Part shown: piece by piece, positions 20,958-31,033 of the stretch
Numbering within the stretch: position 1 is the first letter of the stretch
Layout of the letters: the number at the start of each line of letters is the position of its first letter
From: Clarkia xantiana subsp. parviflora
Lineage: Eukaryota > Streptophyta > Magnoliopsida > Myrtales > Onagraceae
Direction: 5' to 3'
Length of the DNA: 64,000 bases
Assembly: GCA_036873135.1 (NCBI GenBank)
Contig: JAPTYO010000017.1
Span: forward strand, 6,386,001-6,450,000
Notes under the pieces: generated by a model
Databases searched by the model: none
What the model saw: the letters and a program-made list of their open reading frames with translations, nothing else
What the model was told of the DNA's origin: nothing
Program-made: the position numbers and the translations under genes

Positions 20958-22706
20958 ATGACTTCTACTCGTTCAATGGCGGCTGGAAAGCAGAAAAAGC
21001 AAGGACAATCCGGTGGTTCCTGTCACCCTGCTGGAACTCTGAATTCAGGCCTGCCGGAGCGTGCTGTGGACCAAAATCCCCCTGCTGAGGTTTCCCGAAC
21101 AGGGGGGCACAATGAAGTTCCTAAGGATACTGCTCAACACCAACAGAATAGGGAGGAGGATGCTCCTCCAAACGCGGACCTGACGAAGGCTGTGGCGGAG
21201 GCCATGCCGATGTTCTTAGAGGCCATGGAGGCTCTCTTAGAGCGGAGAGAGGCTGCCAAGAGGAAGGAGGAGGTGCATCCGCCTCCGCCGAGGGAGGATC
21301 AGTATGTACAGGAGGACCAACCCAGAAACCGGGACAAGGGCAAGGAGCCCGTTCAGTCGGAGCGATTTGTGATCGATGGGCCTGGACCGGTGCAGCATAG
21401 GACTATTCCCCTTAATGGTCCCATCACCCCCGACCAGGTGGTGAAGATCGCGAAGGCCGTGTGGAGCATGGAGGCGTTGCAGACGAGGGTAAAGCAGCAA
21501 ATCGATGTGCAGGAGTCGAAGATAGCTGCTGGAGAGCTTGATCCTCCGAAGTCAAATAAGGGGAAGCAATCGTTCAAACCATTGGATGATCACAAGTGGA
21601 AGGATAAATCCGAGGGCAGTCGGAGTCGAGGCCGTTCTGATCGAAGGGAGGACAGACTTCCCCCGAGGAAGGACAAGCGGGAGGACTATCACATTCCTCT
21701 CAATAGTTCCATGGCTGAGGTCTTAACAGTGATGGATCGACAGGGTATCTACAGATACCCCCCGAAGAAGGAAGGAGAATTTTTGGGAGCTCGCACCGAT
21801 CGTTACTGTCGGTTCCATCACGCTAGCGGTCACAACACTAATCATTGTCGGGAGTTGAAGAAGGAGATCGAAAAGCTGATCCAGAAGGGTAAGCTTAAGG
21901 AGTTTGTGGCTGAGAGACCGTGTCGATCCCGCTCCCACGATCGGTCCCCAAGGAAGAAGAAATCCGAGTCGGAGTCTTCTGGTGCCCGTAAGGAGAAGCG
22001 GGGCACCGTTAATGTGATTCATGGAGGATTGGCTGCAGGAGGTGACACCACGGCCTCTCGGGAGGTCTATGCCTCTAGACTTTCCGTTGCTGTGGTGCTG
22101 GGCAAGAGGTCCCGATCCTGGACCGCGAAGGAAGAGATGGTGATTTCCTTTTCAGCGGAGGACCTGGTAGGTGTGGAAACTCCACACGATGATGCTTTGG
22201 TCGTGACCTTAGACGTGGATGGGTACGAGATGAAGCGAATTTTGATCGACGGGGGGAGCTCCTCCGATATTCTGTTTATGGATGCCCTGGAGGCCATGGG
22301 GAAAACGAAGAAGGACCTGAAGCAGGTGAACTTCCCGATGGTTGGATTCTCTGGTTCTACCTCCTATCCGCTGGGAATGATCACCTTACCAGTGGAGTTC
22401 GAAAGTGGGTGGAAAGCAGAGAGGAGGAATGTGGAGTTCGTGGTGGTTGAGTCTGCGGGGACCTATAACGCGATTATCGGGAGAACCACCATCAATCCGC
22501 TGATGGCAGTTGCCTCAACTGTTCACCAGAAGATGAAGTTCCCGACTGATCACAGAGTCGGGGAGGTCAAGGGTTACCAGGTGGCTTCTAGGAAGTGCTA
22601 TGTTAATGCCACCCGAAGGAGAAGACAGGAGGCTTTGACTATCCTCCAGACCGATGCTGATCCCAGAGAGGAGTTTGGGCGTCCCGCCCCTATGGAGGAT
22701 TTGTAG
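20958..22706 (+). pseudogene. TE-D Gag-protease part of the polyprotein, with internal Gag deletion
   Basis: The start is the ATG at 20958, 28 bp after the PBS. Charged N-terminal residues 1-150 match TE-F. After …PITPDQVVKIA the sequence jumps to KAVWSMEAL. TE-F has about 180 more residues between these points, including the WFFSLP and Y-rich parts of the Gag domain, so TE-D has lost its capsid core in frame. A finger-like CRFHHASGHNTNHC (C-x2-H-x4-H-x4-C), an Arg/Ser-rich tract and an aspartic protease (ILIDGGSSSDIL) follow. The frame ends at a TAG (22704-22706) where TE-F has Lys. Confidence 0.8.
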
Positions 22707-25700
22707 GAGGTTGAGATTGACGGGCCTCAGAGGAAGGTAAAAATCGGGTCTGCCCTGACTGACGAGAGGGCCCAAGAATTGATTGAGCTGCTGAAGGAGT
22801 TCAAGGAGCTGTTTTCCTGGTCCCCGAGTGACATGCCAGGAATCAGCCCCGATGTGATTGTACATGAGTTGAAGATTGATCCCGCGATTAAGCCTATCAC
22901 GCAAAAAAGACGTATGATGGGCACAAACAAGAGAATCGCGATCCAGCAGGAGGTGGGCAGGTTGCTCGATGCTGGATTTGTCAACGAGCTCCGATTCCAG
23001 ACTTGGGTCGCCAACCCGGTTCTGGTGAAGAAGAGCAATGGGAAATGGCGGATGTGTGTTGATTTCCGCAACTTGAATAAGGCATGCCCGAAGGATTGTT
23101 ACCCGCTTCCGAGGATTGATCAGTTGGTGGATGCTACGTCGGGACATGAATTGCTGAGCTTCATGGATGCTTACTCTGGCTATAATCAGATCAAGATGGC
23201 TAAGGAGGATGCCCCCCACACTGCCTTTTATGCTGATAGCGACATCTATCACTACGATGTCATGCCCTTTGGATTGATTAATGCTGGGGCAACTTATCAA
23301 AGGATGGTGAACAAGCTCTTCGGGGACATGCTGGGTAAAACCATGGAGGCTTACGTGGACGATATGCTGGTAAAGTCCCGACAGGCTGAAGATCATGTAA
23401 GCAACTTGGCGGTGGCGTTTGAGCGGATGAGGCTTCATCAAGTTCGTTTGAACCCAGCCAAATGCGCCTTTGGAGTGCACTTGAGGAAGTTTTTGGGCTT
23501 TATGGTAAGCCAAAGAGGAATTGAGGTGAACCCCGAGAAGCTGAGGGCAATCGAGGAAATGCAGTCTCCGACAAATCATCGGGAGGTGCAAGTACTGAAT
23601 GGCCGACTAGCTGCAATGAATCGCTTCCTGTCTAAGGCAAGTGACTGATCCATGCCATTTTTTGAAGTACTAAGGGCCAACAAGAAGTTCGAGTGGACCG
23701 CCAAATGTGAAGAGGCATTCCAGGCACTCAAGCAGCACCTCCGCACCCTCCCGCCATTGGCAAAACCGATTCCAGGCGAGCCGCTCTATCTATATTTGGC
23801 TGTTTCTGAGTTTGCTATTAGCTCTGTGTTAGTGAAGATTGTCGAGGGTAACCAAGTCCCCGTTTATTATGTAAGCAAGGCGTTTGCCAAATCTGAAATG
23901 AATTATCCCGCCGTTGACAAGTATCTTTTTGCGTTGATCATTACTGCTCGGTAGTTGAGGTCTTACTTCCATGCGCATGAGATTACTGTGTTGACGAATC
24001 AGCCTTTGAAGTATTTTTTGAATCGACCCGATGCGTCGGGGAGATTAGTAAAATGGGCAGTCGAACTTAGTGAGTTCCGCATTCACTTTGCTCCGAGAAC
24101 GGCTATTAAAGGTCAGGCATTGGCGGATTTCATAGCAGAGTCTACAGCCCCCGATCTGGAAGAAGCGGGTCCTGTAGAGGGGGCAACCATGGAGGTCCCG
24201 ATAGCAGAGCAACCAGAAATGGCGGAGCAATCAGAACAACCAGATGAGGAAAATACTTGGGAAATGTACACTGATGGCTCTTCGAGTTCAGACGGATCAG
24301 GAGCAGGGTTCGTATTGATACCACCTGGCGGAGGCGAGCCCCTTCGATATGCTTTGGCCTTAACGTTTAGGGCCACCAACAATGAATCTGAGTATGAGGC
24401 TCTTATCACAGGCCTCAAAATTGCCAAAGGCACAGGAGTTGGTCATTTAAGGGTGAAGTGTGACGCTGGTCTGATTGTGAATCAGGTCCAAGGACGGTAT
24501 GAGGCAAAGAGCCCGGTGATGAGAAAGTACCTTCATGAGGTGCAAGTCTTGAAGGAGAGCTTCAAAAGTTTCGATATTAAGGCAATCCCGAGGGAGGAAA
24601 ACGCAGAAGCAGATGCTTTGAGTAAATTTGCCTTGGGGGCACCCCTCGAGGAAAATCGGAAGGTGCACTTCTTGGAAAGGGTGATCTTGTCGACTATTGA
24701 TCCATTGGAGGTGTGTTCCATTGAAGCAGGACCGGAGGAAGAGCCCACTTGGATGACCCCGATAGTCGCGTACCTGACCACGGGGGCAGTCCCCGATGAT
24801 AAAGTAGCAGCTGATAGGATACGTCGGATCGCGGTTAATTACGTGGTGGTGGACAATCAGCTATACAAAAAGGGGTGGTTCTCAACTCCTTACTTGAAAT
24901 GTGTAGCTGAGCCCGACACAAATCGAATACTTAGGGAGGTGCACGAAGGAGTCGCGGCTTGTCACGAAGGGGCCCGATCCATTGCGAGGAAAGTGCTGAA
25001 TTTGGGCTATTACTGGCCTTCGATGAGCAAAGAGGCGATGATGTTAGTCCGATCTTGTGACGCGTGCCAGAGGTATGCCCCGAATATCGTGGCTCCGGCT
25101 GCTAATCTGACGACCATCAAGAGTGCTTGGCCCTTCGCGCAGTGGGGTATCGACTTGGTGGGACCCCTCCCACAAGCAAAAGGTTAGTGTAAATATTTGC
25201 TTGTAGCCATTGATTATTTCTCAAAATGGATAGAGGCTAAGGCATTGGCCAAGACAACGGGGAACCAATTTGTCAAGTTTCTCCAAACCCATATCATATC
25301 CCGATATGGGATCCCCAAGGTGGTGATCAGCGATAATGGCCCTCCGTTCAACGGGGCCCAGTGGAAGGAGTACTTGGAGGAACTGAAAATTGAGAATCGG
25401 ACAGCCTCTGTCCGTCATGCTCAAACCAATGGGCAAGTGGAGTCAGCCAACAAAATCGTGATGGATGGCCTGAAGAAAAGGGTTTATGCCTTGAAGGGTA
25501 AATGGCTGGACAAGCTGGAAAACGTACTTTGGGCTGTTAGAACAACACCCAAAAGATCGACCGGGGAGACTCCATTTGGCCTCGTCTATGGCACGGAGGC
25601 AGTTGCTCCCGTCGGACGAGGTATTACGAACCTCTGACGAATGATGAAATGAGGCGTTTGGACTTGGACTTGGTCGAATAGAAGAGGCGGAGTGCCGAGG

Positions 25701-25963
25701 AGGCCCAGGCTCGGATGCGCTTGGCAACGGCCCGATATTATAATCGACGAGTCAAGTCTCGACAGTTCTTTGTCGGGGAACTGGTGTGGCGTCGGAACGA
25801 ATTTACCCTTTTGGATCGGATCAACAAGATGTCACCAAAATGGGAAGGGCCTTATAAGGTCGTGGGGATGCCAGCTCCAAATGCGTACAAGTTGGAAGAC
25901 CTCGATGGCAGAGTATTAAAGCATTCTTTTAGTGGTGAACACTTGAAGAAATGCCATGTTTAA
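22707..25963 (+). pseudogene. TE-D RT, two RNase H domains and integrase
   Basis: This continues the gag frame. Reverse transcriptase: MCVDFRNLNKACPKD, DAYSGYNQI, DVMPFGLINAGATYQ, YVDDMLV. A Ty3-type RNase H region follows (…FEWTAKCEEAF…VYYVSKAFA). Next is a second, archaeal-type RNase H (YTDGSSSSDGSGAGFVL…NNESEYEALITGL…DAGLIVNQVQG…NAEADALSKFA). Integrase has an HHCC zinc domain (HEGVAACHEGA…CDACQ) and a D,D,E core (IDLVGP, VISDNGPPF, HAQTNGQVESAN). In-frame stops occur at 23646 (TGA), 23952 (TAG) and 25185 (TAG). At about 25610 a deletion of some 30-40 bp relative to TE-F shifts the frame. The integrase tail resumes at about 25715-25963. Confidence 0.85.
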
Positions 25964-26430
25964 TGTTAAGTCGCCTTTAGTGGTGCGAGTTGATGTTAAG
26001 TCGCCTTCAGTGGTGCACGATGTTATTAAGTCGCCTTAAGTGGTGCACTTAAGTGGTGCACGATGTTATTAAGTCGCGTTAAGTGGTGCACGATGTTATT
26101 AAGTCACCTTAAGTGGTGCACGATGTTATTAAGTCGCCTTAAGTGGTGCAAGTTATCTATCGGTCGATTCAATGTAAGCAGATTTTAAGCCATCAATGAA
26201 TAAAGAGGTTGCTTCCGATCAGATTTTTCTTAGATTTATTCTAAGTGTTGTTAAGTCGCCTTAAGTGGTGCAAGTTGCTAAGTCGCCTTAAGTGGTGCGT
26301 GATACTAAGTCGCCTTAAGTGGTGCAAGTTGTTAAGTCGCCTTAAGTGGTGCACGATATTAAGTCACCTTAAGCGGTGTGGGCAAAATGTCTTAAGTGAT
26401 GCAATCACCTTAAGTAGTGCAGTGATAATC
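25964..26430 (+). repeat. TE-D tandem array between pol and antisense gene
   Basis: Around fifteen units of about 25-32 bp built on taagtcgccttaagtggtgc, with spacer acgatgttat or aagtt. It is interrupted at 26150-26240 by unique sequence. It begins right at the pol stop and ends shortly before the antisense-gene stop. Confidence 0.85.
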
Positions 26431-26513
26431 GGAACCAAAAAAGATTTGATATTATAAAAATCTGCGAGGTTCACGATAAAGGAGGAAATTACAAGGACTA
26501 TAAAGATAGAGCA

Positions 26514-29338
26514 TTAAAGTTGGTCCTTGTCAGCATCGGCGGAAGCAGGATCCACGAGATCTGTGGCAGAAGGCTCCACAGGATCGGACCCTTGGAGGTC
26601 AGTCGATGAAGGTTCAGCTGCTGGAGGGTCGATTATCGGGGGATCAACTTTCGGGAGATCGGCACTTGGAAGCTCCGCCACGTCTTCAACACCCGCGGGG
26701 GTGTTGCCCTCATCACTCTCCTCCGAGAGGTCGAAATACCTCTTCGCGAAGGGGGCGAGAGTCACAGACTTGTCAAAGTTAATGGCGTCGCCATATTCCA
26801 AATGGAGCTCCTCGACCACATTGAAGAGGGTGTTCTCCACCTCCGCGGTGCAGAATTTCACCGCGTCAGCTTGGAAGTCCTCGGAGCCCCGATAATCTTC
26901 CCGACCTTTGGTTTCACCCTTGGTTTCAGCCTCGGCCAGTTTGGCAGGGACCTCAGAAAGTTCCCGCTCCAGTCTCGCCGTGGCGTCTTCCAGAGCCTTC
27001 TTCTCGAGGACAAGTCTGTCCCGAGCCTCTGCATCCCTTTTCCGCTCCTGCTGCTCCCGCTTCAGCAGCCCCTCGAAGTCCTGAACCCGCTTTTGGAGGT
27101 CCCGAGTCTTTCGATTAAGGATGGCCTGCTCCTTAGCCAATTTCCCCCTCGAAGACTCGGAGGCGGCGAGATCCTCCTCGAGCTTGGCTACAACCGCGGG
27201 AGCCCCCTTGGCCCGCTCCTGCTCCAGAGCCTCCTCGAAGGCCAGAATGTACCCGAAACAGCGGTTTATGTCCGCCATCTCCTGCGAAGAAAAGGGGAAA
27301 AGGTTAGCACATGAATATCCTGCTTTATCGATTAAAGAGTGAAAATAGAAACTTTACCTCCACCCGACGAATAGCCATTCCACGGATATCCGCGCGGACG
27401 TCCTCCCGATCCATGGAGAGCGGAAGCCTCAGAGATGGCAGAACCGAGCCTGCCACCAAATGAAGACCCAGCTCCGGATATGTATCACCCTGTCGGAGCT
27501 GTACTCCTTGAAGCGTATGGATCGGGGCCCAGGGAGCCGCCTCCTGGTTGGGGCCGTAGACCTTGTAGAAGCTCCCGTCCAAGGGGAGAGGAGGAGGACC
27601 GACTGGAGTCGTGGAGGTGCGCATCTCCGATTCGCCCTGGACCCAGAGGGAGTCAAGCTGTGGATGGGTGAATGCTGCTGCGAAGGAGGTGAGGGGGGCT
27701 GCCCCCTGGAGGTTGGTTTCAGTGGGGACTGCCTCGTCCCCCGACGACGAATCAAGGCGACGCCCTCGTCCGTCTCCTCGGAGGAGTCCAGTTCTTCCAC
27801 CCGACGAAACTGATTGCCCGTCGGGGTTTCTTCAGCCCCCGATCCCATCGGGGCAGGAAGTTGAGGGATACCCTCTCCAACTGGAGCACCGGAAAGTGCT
27901 GCCCCTGCTGAAACTGAGTTCCCGAGTGACCTGCACCTGGAGGATAAGATGCTTCAGAAAGATAGTCAGGAATTTGGTCAGGGTCCTTACACCAGATGAC
28001 GCGCCGAGAGAGGTATTGGTCTGTCCCGTGGTAGTTGTAGTAACCCGCCTTGAGGATGCGGGGAGTTTCCCCTCGGAGGATGCGTTTGATCTCTTTGATT
28101 CTGGCCTCCTTGCTGGACGAGATTAACTCCTTAGGAACTTTCTTCCTGTACGATTTAATAGCTAGGCGGAGCTGTTTACCTTCTTCAGCATTCTGGACAT
28201 TGAAGAGCCTGTCCATCTCCTCTACTCAGGTCCGCTTAGTCCTCTCCGCGGAGGGAGATCTCGACGAAGCGGTGGCCTTCTTTGCCGACTTCCTCTTCCG
28301 CGCGGGGCGCTGGACAGCGTCGGTCTCTCCCTGCTTAAGGAGGAGATTGGTCAGCAGTGATACCTTCTTAGCTGCAAACAATGGAAAATAGAGACATGAT
28401 CAGAAATATTACCCAAGGAACCATATTGGAGGGGCCGTCGTGGAGTTGACCCCCGGAGATCGTATCGAGGAGGCGGACCCCGGCCTCCACCAGGTCCCGC
28501 TCCTTGAGGGAGTTAGCATCGAGGGGAGTGTAAGATTCCCCCCAACAGTAAAGCTGGATGCAAGGAAGGATTTGGAAGTCTTCATCAGAATAGGTGTGAT
28601 AAGCGGGAGGAGAGTCCGCTTCAACCTCCCATCGGGGCCATGGGATAGAATTGTTCTTAATGAAGAAGTAGCTCCTCTTCCACTCGCTGTTGTCAGACCC
28701 CGTGTCAATAAGGAGCCCCTGACCCTTGACAACCTTCCAGGTGTCGCTGGTCCAACTGCACCGAGCGAGCTGCTGCTTATTCCATTATGGCATCCGAGGA
28801 TAGAAGGCGCAAACCCCAGCCTCGTTGCACTTCATTCCGTAGAAAATCCGGAAGAGTTGGAGGCTGTAAACCCACTTCTGTCGGAAGCAGGGAACTTGAA
28901 AAGCATTCCACACGCGGATGGCGTGTGGGGAGAAGGTAGTCGGATGCGTCTTGTAATGAGCGCACATCTCAACCAAATTCCCGCAAAAGGGGAATCGGAT
29001 CCCTGCCGATATCTGTCCAGTGGAGACAAATACCTCCCCTGCCTCGGGACGAGTGACCACAGGGTCGCCCAAGGCACGGTAGCGAGAATAAGGAACGCGA
29101 GGCTCCCAGGTCGAGGTAATGCATCCTTCTCGGAGAGCTGCATCATAGGCAGTCACCGAGATTTCATTGGGAGCGTAATCGAAGTTGAAGGGTTTTCTCC
29201 CCTCAGAACTGGATCCGCTGTCTGAAAATTAGCCATGGCAGGAAAAGGCGTGGTGGGTTTTCGGAAAAATACAAGCAAACTGATCAAAAACAAAGGAAAG
29301 GATATGCTAACATCAGAGAAGGAAGTCTTACCAGACAT
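26514..29338 (-). pseudogene. TE-D antisense gene, four exons, Transposase_28-like
   Basis: Proposed exons on the minus strand are 29338-29332, 29221-28451, 28371-27358 and 27281-26514. All three introns are GT-AG: 110, 79 and 76 nt. Exon 1 is ATGTCTG, as in TE-F, and exon 2 is 771 nt in both. Exon 2 (AALREGCITSTWEPR…GIRFPFCGNLVEMC…LHAIR-like PHAIRVWNAFQ) resembles the plant 'putative gypsy type transposon' family. Exon 3 is a basic linker with ETPRILKAGYYNYHG. Exon 4 is a coiled coil ending in an acidic Pro-rich tail. Stops or shifts in exon 2 (TAA near 28786) and exon 3 (near 27750) disable this copy. The antisense promoter should lie between 29339 and 29850. Confidence 0.75.
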
Positions 29339-29854
29339 GATGAATCGAAGCGAAAGGGATGATTTTAACGGTTGCCGGAAGACTAATCGAAAAACAGAAA
29401 GTCGAAGAGGAACTTGAGCTTTCGAAGTTGCAGAGCTTTTGAAATCGCAGAGAGTGAAACGGTAAAAGAGAAAGAAGAATAGTGCCCAGAATTAGGGTTT
29501 TATAGGAAAAGGGATAGTCGAAGGGACATTCTAATCTGGACCGTTGAAGGCGAAACGTTTCAATCCGAGCCGTTGAGATAAAAGGGGGCAGAATGGAAAG
29601 AGACGTTAATGATGAAACGGCCTGAAAAGTGCTTTTTCAGAAAAATCAGGCACTGGTGCCAAAACCGTCGCTTCGTCACCCGCTGCATTTAATGGCCGAG
29701 TAACCGAGGAGTCTTCTCGGATTTGGTGACTATCCTCGAGGTATCGAGGAATCGTGGACGAGAAGATCCGTGTCAATAAATTTTGTCAAGGGAAAAGCCT
29801 CCGATACTGATATCGGGAGGTCGGGAGTTTAAAGACACGACGAACTGTAAGTCC
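29339..29854. other. TE-D region between antisense gene and polypurine tract
   Basis: About 500 bases with no supported reading frame. It should contain the antisense promoter and leader, read on the minus strand. The minus strand has cctataaaaccct (near 29506-29494), a possible TATA box about 160 bp upstream of the antisense ATG. Confidence 0.45.
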
Positions 29855-29873
29855 CTCATGTCTTGGGGGCAAA
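29855..29873 (+). other. TE-D polypurine tract
   Basis: The bases catgtcttgggggcaaa lie directly before the 3' LTR. The same catgtcttgggggcaaa precedes the TE-F LTR on its own strand, so it is conserved between these families. Confidence 0.7.
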
Positions 29874-30559
29874 TGATGGGTTTCGCTATAGCCGTTAGGC
29901 CCTTTAACGACGAGTAAACGGTGAATAGGCCCACTGGGCCCTAAAAGAGGTCAAGAAGACCAATGCGAAGGGTCCCGACAAGAGGAGTCCCGATGGTGAA
30001 GGGTCCCGACAAGGTCGGTTCCGATATGCGAGCTGGACGCTCCCGATGAGATGCCTTTAAGTAGGCCCCGATGATATGCCTTTAAGTAGGCCCCGATGTT
30101 GAATCCCTGAAGAATGTTGGCCCTGTCACGATGACGAGGGGCCCCGAGCGGTGACCAAATGAGATAACACTGGAGTCCCCGATACTAGTCGGGACTTGCT
30201 ATCAGAGGTTGAGGCCGAGAAACACGCCCACTATCAGAGTAGTGGCCGAGATAAGCGGAACGTGGCCGAGATAAGCGGGATCTTGGCCGAGATAAGCCGA
30301 ACGTAGGCTAACTGCCCCAGCGGTTCATCAGGTAACTGGGGTAACTCTTCTCCTATAAAAAGGGAGAAGTTACCTCAGATCAAAGACACATTTACATACT
30401 CATACTCTAGCTTGCCAGTTTCATCGAGATACTCATTTAAGCATCGGAGAGGGATTCTGGGTCACCGCCCGGTTTTATTCCCCTCTTGCAGGATTACGTG
30501 GAACAAAGGATTTCGGATTTCTGTCAAGACCGTACCAGAGTTCCAACCGTGATCCAACA
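29874..30559 (+). repeat. TE-D 3' LTR
   Basis: A 686-bp partner of 20235-20919 with about 18 visible differences. It keeps an intact TATA box (ctataaaaag, 30353-30362) inside the inverted repeat. Confidence 0.92.
30341..30373 (+). promoter_or_regulatory. TE-D LTR TATA box in the loop of an inverted repeat
   Basis: The arms gtaactcttctcc and gggagaagttac flank tataaaaa. TE-F has the same arrangement with different arm sequence (42669-42706). This is the likely core promoter. Whether a hairpin forms is unproven. Confidence 0.6.
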
Positions 30560-30584
30560 AGTCCCATCATTGCATTTGCCGCAT

Positions 30585-30778
30585 CCTGTTTCTATTCAGG
30601 GAATGGCTATGAACATGAGGATTTGCCCGAAGGATTTCACAACATGTCATTTTTTAGAAGTAAACATGAGGTTTTCCCTCTTGGAAAGGATGTCGCAACA
30701 TGTTACTTTTTATAGATGTGAACATGGGTATTGTCCTTTCGAGGAGGATATTGCACCATGTCACTTTTTAGAATAGGT
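30585..30778. repeat. TE-A tandem array
   Basis: Three imperfect units of about 60 bp based on gaacatgaggattt…gaggat…acaacatgtcattttttag. It lies at the 3' side of the TE-A gag frame, the position held by the arrays of TE-B, TE-D and TE-F. Confidence 0.65.
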
Positions 30779-31033
30779 TTTGGTTTTTCTTCAAGGCATT
30801 GCATGTTGTTTTGTTTCTTGATGTTAGTCCATAGTAGAATGCATAATGTAGAGATGTATCTACGAAAGTAAATTGACCATCATTAGATACTTGTCGTGTT
30901 TACAATAGTTTTGCGGGCAGGCGTCTATTGACTGCTTCTTCCAAAATACTTCTAATTACAAAGGCATGATCTGCACTTATATTCCTAAAGGTGCATTGAA
31001 AAAGATAGATTAGAAGTGGAAAGTCTATCTCCC
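30779..31033. other. TE-A non-coding stretch after gag'
   Basis: About 250 bases between the array and the gag' stop. I see no gene and only AT-rich sequence. Confidence 0.4.

Larger units (their letters stand above)
20235..30559 (+). mobile_element. TE-D: Tat-type gypsy element with complete pol domain set and antisense gene
   Basis: A 10.3-kb element with LTRs at 20235-20919 and 29874-30559, PBS at 20921, polypurine tract at 29855-29873, and target duplication agtca (20230-20234) against agtcc (30560-30564). One frame encodes Gag-PR-RT-RNase H-second RNase H-IN. A four-exon antisense gene follows beyond a tandem array. Gag starts only 28 bp after the PBS, so there is no Ogre-type extra ORF upstream of gag. 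The dual RNase H supports the Tat lineage. The LTRs differ at about 18 positions, and the frame has several stops, so this copy is old and inactive. Confidence 0.9.

Noticed and set aside
20921..20958. Ogre-type assignment for TE-D and TE-F
   Set aside because: Ogre elements have an extra ORF between the PBS and gag. Here gag starts within 28-44 bp of the PBS.
22707..25963. Endogenous pararetrovirus
   Set aside because: Integrase, LTRs and target duplications are present, and there is no movement protein, so this is a Ty3/gypsy retrotransposon.
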